A stretch of DNA of 64,000 bases from Megalopta genalis (lineage: Eukaryota > Arthropoda > Insecta > Hymenoptera > Halictidae). Location of the stretch: assembly GCF_051020955.1 (NCBI RefSeq), contig NC_135021.1, positions 13,125,962-13,189,961 on the forward strand, written 5' to 3'. Under the pieces are notes generated by a model. The model was not told the DNA's origin. It ran no database searches and worked only from the letters and a program-made list of their open reading frames with translations. The first letter of the stretch is position 1; each line of letters starts with the position of its first letter. A program made the translations under genes and the position numbers. Below, piece after piece: positions 33,340 to 43,386 of the stretch.

Positions 33340-33664
33340 TTAACACGTTGAATGCCACAGGGGCCACCGGTGACCGGCACTTAACTTGGCGATGACGCCA
33401 TGGGGGCAACCGGTGACCGGCGCACCCAAATTGATAGAAATATATATAATTTAAAACAGATGTCAATATCTAAAATTTTGTATTATTACCATCGTCGACT
33501 CAAACAGTGACCCCTGTCGCAATTAACATGTCAAACATGGTTATACACTGTAACTTATCTATTGCAGATAATATTTCAACATTATATATGTATCGCATAA
33601 AAGAAAATTCATCGTGACACCACGGACAATTTCTGTAAAACCGGCGTGGCATTCAACGTGTTAA
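33340..33664. mobile_element. TTAA-bounded MITE, CACGTTGAATGCCA family
   Basis: TTAA lies at 33340-33343 and 33661-33664, with termini CACGTTGAATGCCAC and GTGGCATTCAACGTG, perfect over 15 bp. Near the left end ACCGGTGACCGGC occurs twice, with ACCGGT at 33366-33371 and 33409-33414, 43 bp apart. The outer one is centred 25.5 bp from TTAA. The termini are related to, but distinct from, those of the CACGTTCCGTGCC family. 317 bp, non-coding. Confidence 0.88.
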
Positions 33665-33816
33665 TGAAGAGAACTGTTACAGATTACGGTATTATAGAGA
33701 AACGGTATAGGGCAAAGCAAATAAGCTTGTTAAATACAATAATGAATAATCACATACAATATATTGATCTTTAGTCAAACATCAAACAGCCTGACTGAAA
33801 AGTCGAGCAAAAACGG

Positions 33817-33958
33817 TACAATAAATTCTCCCTAATTGACACAAATTTCCCCCATTGTACACAAAAATAGACAATTTGGGGAAAGGAGCTTTATAGTTAA
33901 TAGCAAATTGTCCATTTTCGTGCACAATTTGAGCGTCAATTAGGGAGAATTTACTGTA
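33817..33958. mobile_element. CAGTAAATTCTCCC-family MITE, copy C (short)
   Basis: CAATAAATTCTCCCTAATTG at the left and CAATTAGGGAGAATTTACTG at the right are flanked by TA (33817-33818 and 33957-33958). The central stem is short, with AGACAATTTGGGGAA opposing CAAATTGTCC. At 138 bp it is the shortest copy, having lost about 50 central bases relative to the others. Confidence 0.85.
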
Positions 33959-35456
33959 CAATAGATACAGAAGATATCCGAGGGTCCACGCTAACTATCC
34001 GTACCAATAAAATGAAGATCTCGCCACGCCAGTACAGCTACAAAAAAATTCGAGAATAAAAGCAAATCGCTGTGCCACCGTTTCCCCTAGAAAAACATGT
34101 ACACGGCTTGCTGAATATTATGGACGATACAAACGACTTTACAGAAGCCGATATAATTAATGTAGGAGGTAGATAAGAGTTCGCACTAACCGTACCGACC
34201 GGTGAATTACGGCTCCTGCAAGCGGCGCATCTAAAAAAAATTCATTCCCGGGACCGTTTGGGAGCAGATGTTCCGACCGAACGAACCGCGCGATGAACGG
34301 AAGAAGAGTGGTACCGGGCGATTCATTTTTCCCTCCTCTTCCTCCCCCACCCCCTCACTGCTCATTCTACTCCAGAAACTGGCCGGGATTAATCGCGTTC
34401 AAAGCAAACAACCTTGTAAAACCGCGCGAGCGGAGAAAAAGTCGCCGAGTTTTGCGGTGCGCGATCCAAAACGGATTCCGCAGGAAAAGGGGGATTGAAA
34501 AGCGCATCGCCGCGGGAGGAATTTAACAATGCGCCGAGTATGCCCACACGGGACAAACGCAAATACAAACCCTTTTTCTCTTTCCCGTTGCCCGCTGGAG
34601 AATTATTCCCCGGCGCCCGTTGCCGTTCCTCCCCCGACCACGCGTTTCGCCCCCTTTCGCCGTTCGTTCTTCCGTTCTTTTTGTTTTTGCGGCCGCGTTT
34701 CGCCGCGATCTCTCGCCGTTCAATTACTTTTTTTCCCCCCTGCCCCCTCGGCCGTTACGCCGTTCTCCTCCCTCGAATATCTCGATGTGCAATCGACCGG
34801 TCGAGGGTCCCGTCGCTGAAAAACACGCTCTTCCTGCGAAACTTTTGCTGGAAGAGGTCGCAACATGTGATAATGCAACAAACAGCTCAAGTGCTTGTTC
34901 ACGTGTAACGAAAAAACAGCGGCTGTTACGGAATTTTTCTCTGCGTCGGTACGGAGCTCCATCGAAATAAGCTTTTGCTACCTTGTTGAACAGTGTGCAA
35001 TGTATTTTTTAGCATTTCCGCTGGCGAAATTCCACCTGGCGAAAATTAATTTTTCTGATATAAATGCGTTCTGCTTGTCATACTTGAAATTGGGAGCGAG
35101 CTTGTTAAAATTGTTTTTCCACGAGGATGCAAGCTGACTCGAAATGGCGTTTCGTCATGTTGTTAAGCACTGTTCAATGTATAGTTTAATATTTTCTGCG
35201 AGGCTTGGAGGAATGGAAATCGTTGAGATCGTATACGTGCGTTGATAACACGCCGAGTGCCGAATATCAACACCTAAAATTCTTATAAAATCGAAGTAAT
35301 TTTATTAATGTTATTGAAACTGGTAAGTTAAAAAAAAAAAAAAAAATTTACGATAGTGGATGGCATTTTAACCCGTTGATATTCTAAACATGCTAGTCAA
35401 ATTCAATTCGTTCGAACATATTACGATAGAAATGAATTTTAAAAACTAATCGACAA
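33959..35456. other. Non-coding stretch with a GC-rich island
   Basis: 34180-34830 is GC-rich, with pyrimidine runs such as CCTCCCCCACCCCCTC, giving overlapping P/S/R-rich frames on both strands (up to 137 codons). No family is recognised. Either side is AT-rich. Confidence 0.4.
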
Positions 35457-36104
35457 TTAACCTTTTAGGCACAACACGCCACTATAGTGGCTTTCGCGGA
35501 TGTCATCTCTCTGGACGACGTGCCACTATAGTGGCTTGCTCTAGTAGCTCACTCGCTCATCGTTTGAACCAAATAATCGTCTTCATATGCATTGTTTCAC
35601 ACTTCTTTTGTCTTCGCATCGATTTACAACAGTCTACAGGGTGTCCGAAAAATGTCTCGCAATCCGGAAATGGCGGGTTCCTCGGATCATTTGAAGCAAC
35701 TTCTTCCTTTACAAAAATTTTCTCCGAAGCACCGTTAACGAGTTATTAACGAAAAACAGTGACCAATAGGAATCGAATACGGCTGACGCGTGGCGGCCCA
35801 GCCAACCAGCGCGCGAAGCCCAGTTCCGCTCATTGGCTCGATCGCCTCGCGCCTAAGCTCGCCTCTCATTGGTCACTGTTTTTCGTTAATAACTCGTTAA
35901 CGGTGCCTCGGAGAAAATTTTTGTAAAGGAAGAAGTTGCTTCAAATGGCCTGAGGAACCCGCCACTTTCGGATTGCGAAACATTTTTGGGACATCCTGTA
36001 TATACAGACAGAATATACAGTATCAGACTTTGTACAGTACACATCAGACTCTGCCGTCCAGAGAAATAGCCTCGCGCAGAATTCAGCCGTACCTAAAAGG
36101 TTAA
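35457..36104. mobile_element. TTAA-bounded element with GCCACTATAGTGGC palindromes, split by a foldback MITE
   Basis: TTAA lies at 35457-35460 and 36101-36104, with termini CCTTTTAGG and CCTAAAAGG. Near the left end only, the perfect palindrome GCCACTATAGTGGC occurs at 35478-35491 and 35522-35535, 44 bp apart, and the outer copy is centred 24.5 bp from TTAA. TCTCTGGACG occurs in both halves in opposite orientation. Without the nested 35635-36000 insertion it is about 276 bp. No coding capacity. Confidence 0.87.
35635..36000. mobile_element. Foldback MITE nested in the TTAA element
   Basis: The element occupies 35637-35998 with TA on both sides (35635-35636, 35999-36000). Termini are CAGGGTGTCCGAAAAATGTC and the complement of CAGGATGTCCCAAAAATGTT. 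The arms are about 130 bp each and nearly identical, around a 95-bp GC-rich loop (about 35770-35865). It could fold into a very long hairpin. TA targets suggest a Tc1/mariner-type origin. Confidence 0.92.
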
Positions 36105-37532
36105 CGTGAACGTGTTAAAGATGAAAATGAACCAAAAAAATACATTTGGTTCTCCATTTGATTTTGTTTGTTCAAAGCATTGTTGCCATAATGCTGAAGA
36201 CTATAAAATAGAGATTTATCGAAACTGTATACCGCGTACAATTAACATTTCCCTCGCACGTGTTATTTTAACAGAAATTTTATCTCGAGTGGTGTTTTTC
36301 CGGAATTCCAGAGAATTATTGGGATTCGTTGAGAGGATTCGTCTCGGGGTAAATTGCAGAACTCGACGACATTGTGGGCGGGATCTTTCATTTGGACAGC
36401 GCCGATTAACGATAATTTGGTGCAGGATCGTCTGCTTTGTTCCTTATCTTCCCGGCAGCTCGCTTCTGGTGAAAGCGACGCGCGGCGTCGGTGACACGCG
36501 TCATTCGTGCCTGAATGCTTGCGGCCCGTCCACATGATATGGAAATCGGTGGTGGTCGCATCACTCACCGTCATCCGGGTCGTCCAATTATCAGGACATA
36601 CCTGGCAGAGTCAATAATGATCCGCAGTGCAGTTAGGAAGCACGTTACAATAACAGCGCCATAACTACTGTAATTACGGTCACGTTGTTCGATCGCTGTT
36701 CCACGAAAAATCAAATCTCCCAGCTTCCGCAATTTTTTCTGCTTAAAAATCACTTGAACCGCAATAATCACATAGCTGATTTTTACGTGAGTAGATTCTA
36801 TAGACACTCCCAGAAACAACCATGTATTTTTCATGGCATCGCGTACAATACGCATAGCGTCGAATATAAAATGCAAGAATGCCCCCACGATATCAAAGCC
36901 ATTTAATTAATAATTTAATTAATACCCTGGAAAGTTGAAATTTACCGTACGAAGTATTAGTCTGACTCTTTTTTATTATAAAAATCCTGGTAACATTCGG
37001 CGCATTCAATATACGACGGTAAAGAATGAATTTCGAAACCTATTTAAAAATTAGCGTCACCGGTATGTAGTCAACGTGGCACTCAGCGTGTTTAAACAAT
37101 TTTTTAAAGAACGCCTGCAGCACGCAAATTCTGTTCGTTACACATTCAATATTTCCCGTCCTACTGCTCGCGTTCAGAATTGTTCAAATACACTTACATG
37201 TTCACGATGAAATTAACTCCTCGGCGGGAGGCGCTATTTGATAAAATTTACCACAGAAATAACTAAGTAAAATTGAGAGAACTGTTCGAGTTCTAGTTGT
37301 GATATTTGAAAGAGTTTCGATACAGATTGTCAGACACAATAAAAATTTTATTTGCATTTTAAAGCACTGCACACATTGACATAAAAATAATACAGTTAAA
37401 TGAGATATTTCAAAGCCATGGCTTTTAATATTTCGAATGCGAATATTTTTGAACCGGTAGCGAGAACCTGTGTTACAATGTGGGATTCGCCTTCCACCAA
37501 GTTGAAGAATATACTCATACATTCGGGAGACT
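36105..37532. other. Non-coding stretch with two element ends
   Basis: A TAGACTGCGG-family 3' end (ATCCGCAGTGCA) finishes at 36631, followed by GTTAGGAA. A lone TTAA end of the CACGCTGAGTGCCAC type stands at 37076-37095. A 143-codon plus frame at 36106-36537 shows no domain. Confidence 0.4.
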
Positions 37533-37868
37533 CTATAGAATCATTCCAATTAAAGAGATCTTCCTAAATTCCTCACGGTAGAAGCGCAAAAAATACTCGA
37601 AGTTGAGAGTGCGTCTATCCTGTGCTCGTCGCGCTACGAACAACGTATCAGTTAGCAACGAAGAAATAAAATCCAGAGTCTGCAATAATCTCGTCGACGA
37701 ATGTACCACCTCGTTGTGCCGTGAAAACGTGATGCCGTGAAGCATTTCCGCCCGTTTCGATGGGAACAACATCGCGTGCAGGGTTTTGAAATTGAAAACG
37801 CCGCTGGTACGAGATCCACGCAGCAATTGGAGCAGCTGAAGCGTACCCTCGACATACGGCCGCGCCAT
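37533..37868 (-). other. Unrecognised 111-codon minus-strand frame
   Basis: It starts at an ATG and ends in a stop. Composition is protein-like (TLQLLQLLRGSR, LHGITFSRHNEVVHS, TLNFEYFLRFYREEF), and competing frames on the other strand are short. I recognise no family, signal peptide or membrane segment. It could be an exon, a small gene or chance. Confidence 0.2.
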
Positions 37869-38485
37869 TTCTTTCCGCGGAAATCGACGTCGAGGGGCTA
37901 CATAAAGCAGTTTACGTAGAACCAGCCGCGAGGACAGAAGAGCCGTTCGACTTTTCCGCGGCCGAGATATCCAAACGCCGGGGAGTCCGCTGAACGGCTG
38001 CCGCGAGAAAGAGCGAACCGCGAAGATTGCGGAAACGATCGAACGATTACGAGGGAAACTTCCGATGAACGACGGCCGCCTCGTGAAGGGAAGAACGACT
38101 TTGCGACGGGAAGAACGACGTCGGAACTTTCACAATGAATCGTCGTCCAGGGGTTCTCTGACAATGGCCTGCTCGAGGTCCATTCTCTGACAGCAGCAGC
38201 AGATTTTTTTCAACGTGCCTTCCTCTCAATATTGCGAGATTAAGCTGCGTCACGATCTCCGGGCAGGCCTGGACGACATTTATTTCAAACGGTCGTTTAA
38301 AAGTAATCATCTTAAATAACGTTAATTGATAGTAAATGTGTAGTAGCGTTACTGGAACCGACATTTATTACATTACTCAATTACACATCAATTCGTTTTA
38401 AACAAATAATCAATTACTTGAAATACCAAATAAATCATTAATTGAAAATACATTAATTTGTGTTCCATATGAAATATTATTATAA

Positions 38486-38537
<52 letters not shown>

Positions 38538-39888
38538 TATAATTTATATATATTATAATTATATAATAAATATAATTATAATAATATTTATATATATAAA
38601 TTATTATTATATATATATATATAATAATAATATTATTATATGTTATATTATATTTAATATATATAATATTATAATATAACACATACACATAATAATAATA
38701 TTATTATATGTTATATTATTCTGAAATGAATTGTTTATCAATCAATTCTGAAAACTTAGTTTAAAACAATATATATTTTTCTGAAAACGTCCAGATCTCT
38801 CCCTGCCAGCAGGAAAGTTTTCGCGAATACTGCTGGCTAAATTAGGGGTGAGTGTCCATCGCTGTCGGAGAAAAAGCCTGCGTCTTTCGTCGAAAATTGA
38901 TTTCCCCGAAAACGACGCGCAAGAATAAACGGAAAAACTATCGGCGACGCCAACTCAAGGTTACGTACGCCAGGAAAGAGTTGCAATTTAGTTAACTTGT
39001 GAAGCTGAGTTAGTTTCCGTTGGCAAGTTCGCCTCGAAGATTTTCCGATGGTCGATCGTCCGGGTACTCTAACGAACCCCTGTAATCTTCGCAGGGCGAC
39101 GGGGGGCAGGGGGGCCTGAAAGTTTTCTTGAATCTCTATCTGGAGCGTTTAATGCCCCGTAATCCTCTCCATTTAGGCGATACGGCCGCGAGGACGTGTT
39201 AAACGAGTTCGCGTAATTTAATATCGCGAATCGTTGTTCGGGGACCGAGTTAAACAAGTTTACGGCGAATCAGCGACGGCCAAGCGAACTTGTCCTCGCA
39301 ATTTGCCTGTCCCGTGTACGTTCTGTTCATCCCGGACGTCCTATTCGTTCTGTTTCGAACAGTCGCCGGTTCGCCCGGCGAGCCCGGCGAGCGCCCCGAC
39401 TTTCACAGGGAGCCAGGGAGAATACGCCGCCGGAAAAACCGTCGACGGAGAAACTATTTCCCTGCAGAGAGAGGGAGGGAGAGAGAGAGAGAGACAGAGA
39501 GCTCCTTTGTTCTCGCGGAGGACGTTGCGTGAGAAACAAAAAGTCAAGGTCGAGCCTCGCGTTAATTGTTCCGTCCGCTTTAAAAGTGCCAAGGTGTGCA
39601 AGCGTTGCCAATTTTGAGAACTCCGCATTTAGACACGTTCGAATCGTTGCTAAAGTATGCCGTCGGGTTCGTCGGAGTCTACAGAATCGTTCTACGCAAC
39701 AAACTTTTCAGGTATCTTCTATATAACAATTCGTGAAGATCTAAAAGAATTGTCTATCAGTTATTGAAACGCAAAGTTAACGTTGTACATCGAATTTATG
39801 AGAAAGGATTAATTAAACTTCATAAATTGTATCGGATTCTATTAAAATTGAAATTTAATGTATAATGAACTTATGAAAACTTTTCAAT
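37869..39888. other. GC-rich patches and an AT tract, no gene recognised
   Basis: 37870-38180 and 38790-39620 are GC-richer with overlapping frames. 38486-38720 is an AT tract. A short GA tract lies at 39470-39500. No conserved domain is seen. Confidence 0.4.
38486..38720. repeat. (TA)n and TAATAATATTATTATA low-complexity tract
   Basis: It begins with about 20 TA units, then palindromic AATATTATT blocks. A block like TAATAATATTATTATATGTT occurs twice (about 38626 and 38692). Confidence 0.9.
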
Positions 39889-40656
39889 TAAGCTGTTAGG
39901 GCCAAGTGGCCGGGATTTATGGCAGGGGCCATGTGCTTGGGTACCCGGACGGTATGGGTCTGTCCCGGGCCGTTCCCGGGCACATGTGACACCGTCATAA
40001 CGTCTCCTGGTCCTTGATTACGGTCCAGTCAATGACGGTTGGGTCTGGCATTGTTCGGGCACGTAGGCCCATCAGCGCGGGAGGTCTCGCAGGAGCAGAT
40101 TTTGTCACTCTCCCTCCTAACTCCCGGCCCACCGTTTTGGGGCAGTCTCGCTGGATTTGGGATTGCAGTGATTGGACCGTAATTCCTTGCCGCCCACCCT
40201 AGGTTAAGAGAAGTAGGGAGGACCGAGGTGATCTTAGACATGACTCCGGTCCTCTAGGCACAGAACATTCTCAACAGTACAGACAGAACACGCTTAGACG
40301 CACAGAACATTCTCAACAGTACAGACAGAACACGCTTAGACACAGAACATTCTCAGAAGAAGAACAGAACAGTCTTCGACCGATAGACAGACACACAGAA
40401 CAACTTCAAACAGAAACAGAACATTCTCAGCAGATAGACAGAACATACAGAGAGTACAGACAGACAGAACAGTCTTAGAGCGATAGACAGACAACTTCAA
40501 GCAGAACAGAACAGAACACATAGTGAGATCCGCGTAACGGTTAGGTTGCGCGTTACAAATAGTCCCACTACAGTGGGTGGTCCTTCGAGGTAGTCGGCAC
40601 CAAGTGCAATATTCAGAGGATCTCCGTCATCCATCTGATGAGTCCTCAACATAAGC
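39889..40656. mobile_element. Solo LTR (758 bp) of an LTR retrotransposon with perfect 5-bp TSD
   Basis: The unit 39894-40651 begins TGTTAGGGCC and ends GAGTCCTCAACA, so it has TGTT...AACA termini. It is flanked by the identical pentamer TAAGC (39889-39893 and 40652-40656). The left half is GC-rich (GGTACCCGGAC, CCCGGGCCGTTCCCGGG) and the right half is a CAGAACA-rich repeat. No gag or pol sequence is next to it, so an element probably recombined between its LTRs. A 5-bp duplication fits BEL/Pao, Copia or some Gypsy elements, and the clade cannot be fixed from the LTR alone. Confidence 0.85.
40255..40515 (+). repeat. ACAGAACA-rich tandem repeat inside the solo LTR
   Basis: CACAGAACATTCTCAACAGT plus ACAGACAGAACACGCTTAGA repeats twice with a period of about 45 bp, then decays into variants with TCTTAGAGCGATAGACAGAC. 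The G- and C-containing but T-poor strand is unusual for the region. Confidence 0.85.
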
Positions 40657-42987
40657 TGTCTAATAAATTTATACTCTCCTTTATTTCTGTAATAAAATTC
40701 ATTTAATCCAAACTGAACCAGAACTATAAAACCAATTGAATAAAATTTTTAAAATTACTTGCTATATTGAAAGTTACATTTAACCTATAATAATTTTTTC
40801 TTATTTTTAAATTAAATTATATAATAATTTTACAAGTTGGTAATTGAAGCTAATTCAAAGCGAAAGCCACGGGGATATTTATAAAGTACGAAACCTATGA
40901 CCAACATAGAACATGGAATAACTCGTCCGGATATGCATATAACACAATGGTGGACAGCTGAGACCGAGAACCGTAGGATATTGAGTTGTTGCTCTTAGGA
41001 TATTGAGTTGTTTCATTTTCTTTCCGTAGGAAAAATTTTGGTTTCGCCAGACACCGGTTACCGGAGTGGACCCGTAAAAGTGACCAAGCTGGAAGATTCG
41101 GTTTGCAGAGAAGTAGCGAAGACGATCCCCGCAGCAGAAGACGCGTCCGAAACCGAGTCGGGAACCGAAGCCGGCCAAACGGGTCGGTTCGGGACTCTCC
41201 GGAGGGCAACGAGGAAACTTATCTAATCGGCGAACTCCCATCTCGGGCTGCCGGCAAATCAAACAGACCGGGATCCCCGCTGAAAATGCTAAAACTTTCT
41301 CAGCGGAGTCATCTTTGATCTCCTTCAGGGGGATTGTTCGGCTCGGCTTCTCTCGATTCACGAAAAATTCCAAAATCGACCGTCGAACCCACCTCCATCT
41401 TATCTTTCTGGATTCTACGACATTATGTCCATACAAAGTACTACGATCAGTATAATTTTGCTATTTTCTGAAACCTCGAGGAATCAGCTACAGGCCTCCG
41501 CATTGTTATTCGAATTTTTCTTGAATTGTTTCACGAAGATAAGTTACCCAAAACTGATCTAGGATGGACTTGGAAAATGATAGGAGGAAGAAGGGTGTCA
41601 GGGAACATCTGCACGAAGGAACATCTACAGAAAGAATCGATATATATATATACATAATTGTGCGTAATTGTATGTATTATAATTGTACGTAACAGTTCAT
41701 TTGTAAATAAATGGTTTAGACTGTATAAAATGCACTTCTGATTGGACGAGTGACAACAACAATAATAGACAAAAACAGTTACGTTCTATACGAGTAAAAA
41801 ATTATGTATTATTATTATTATTATTATTTATTAATTGAACGAGCTACTAACCCTATAGATTACAGAATATAATATAAACTAATGATTTTATTAGAAAGTG
41901 CACAGTGTAAATTGTAAGATTTGAGAATCATAGACAAAAATTAATTCTGTTGCCGTGAAAGCTTGCATTTCTAACAATTTTATTGACCCAATTACGTTGA
42001 CTATAAGGATGGATATAATGTCGAGAACAAAACGGTGTCATGGCGAGGAACACGAGGTTGTAAAATTAAATTAATTTATAACGTCGGGAACGATTATTAA
42101 TCCGTATAATCTGTAAAACTTAAAATCCGTTAGAAATGGGTAGAATTGTTTATACTGCACTGCGCGGTGAAACGTGCAAAAAGCCCAGAGATATAAAAGA
42201 TTGCGCGGCGCTTAAACCAGAAAATTATGAAACGGAGGGAGCACGATTTATGAAATTAGATCCACCAATTCGAATCAATAGTCCCGCGGGAGAACGGTGC
42301 AGGCGGAACGTCCCATTATTTTTATGGTGTAATTGAAGCGTTATCCGGTAACGAACGAGATCTCGTTTGCGTTTTATATCGTATTTTGTGGCCGCCGTAA
42401 ATAGCGACGGCTGGGATCCCATTGGGCGCATACTTACGTGCAGATAGTTTTGATTTTCGGCGCCGCGGCGGCACAATGGTGGCCCCGCGAGGCGGAAACT
42501 TATCGCGAGCCATTATCGCGCCGAGAAAATTGCCGGTCTTCGCGCGCTTCCGTTCCGCCGAAAACGACGGGCGAAGCCGCGGCTAGAAACGGGTATGCGA
42601 CCCGATAAAAATGCCGGGAGATCGCGCACAATACCGGTCGAACTTCGCATGGAAATTCGGCTGGCCTCGCCGAACCAGGCGACGATCGATTACCGATAAA
42701 AGTTCGATGGAAAAGCTGCTGTGCGTGCTGTCGGGCCTCCCGCGTTCTCGTTTTTCTTGCACAATTATAAGTGCATTGCCGTAACACTTTCAATACGTCA
42801 TCGTTATTCGGCCAACTGAATTACTCTCCAATCCTGGAAATTCATTTTTCCGCTGGGCGTACGCAGCATTCGCGGTGTAATTAATAAACTGCTGATGTCT
42901 GCACGCTTTTCCGAGTACGCGTTTTCATGTAAAACTGAATTGTGGGAACACCGAAATGAGAATGTTAGCACTTTCCGAATATTAATA
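40657..42987. other. Non-coding stretch
   Basis: AT-rich, with GC-richer patches at 41030-41400 and 42130-42760. A TTA tract lies at 41806-41828 and AGGATATTGAGTTGTT is repeated at about 40976 and 40998. The 185-codon minus frame at 40879-41436 and the 97-codon frame at 42500-42793 have no recognisable domains. Confidence 0.4.
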
Positions 42988-43386
42988 GTGATAAGTAGAC
43001 TGCGGATTATATGTGCTTATAACAAACATGAGTAATATAAAGTATAAAATATAAAATAACAAAATTTATAAAATTGCGAGAAGAAATAAGTATTGTAGAA
43101 CCTAAATTATTACATAAATGATAAATAAATACGTAGTAAAAATTTGTATTTGTATTCATATAATTATATTTATTATTTATATTATTTATTTGTATTTATG
43201 TAATTTATATTATAAATTACGAAATATAAAATTGTGAAAACAGAAGAAGAATCTGGTAATATTTTGACACTATCCTCAACTTGTCAAAATGATTAAAAGG
43301 AACAATTTATTTTCATCGAACTCCTGTTTTCTGCAATCGTCTTTAAACATCTTTATTTTGCCAAAGATCCGCGGTCTAGTGGCAAG
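42988..43386. mobile_element. TAGACTGCGG-family hAT-type MITE
   Basis: The element spans 42996-43378, opening TAGACTGCGGATTATATGTG and closing AAGATCCGCGGTCTA. Flanking octamers GTGATAAG and GTGGCAAG match at six of eight positions, fitting a decayed 8-bp duplication. The AT-rich interior includes TTATATTTATTATTTATATT runs. Confidence 0.8.

Noticed and set aside
37533..37868. 111-codon minus-strand frame as a confident gene
   Set aside because: Composition is protein-like but no family, splice site or regulatory signal supports it. Kept only as a low-confidence unrecognised frame.
40561..40580. CCCACTACAGTGGG as another TTAA-element palindrome
   Set aside because: It is imperfect at the centre and lies inside the solo LTR, with no TTAA at the expected distance.
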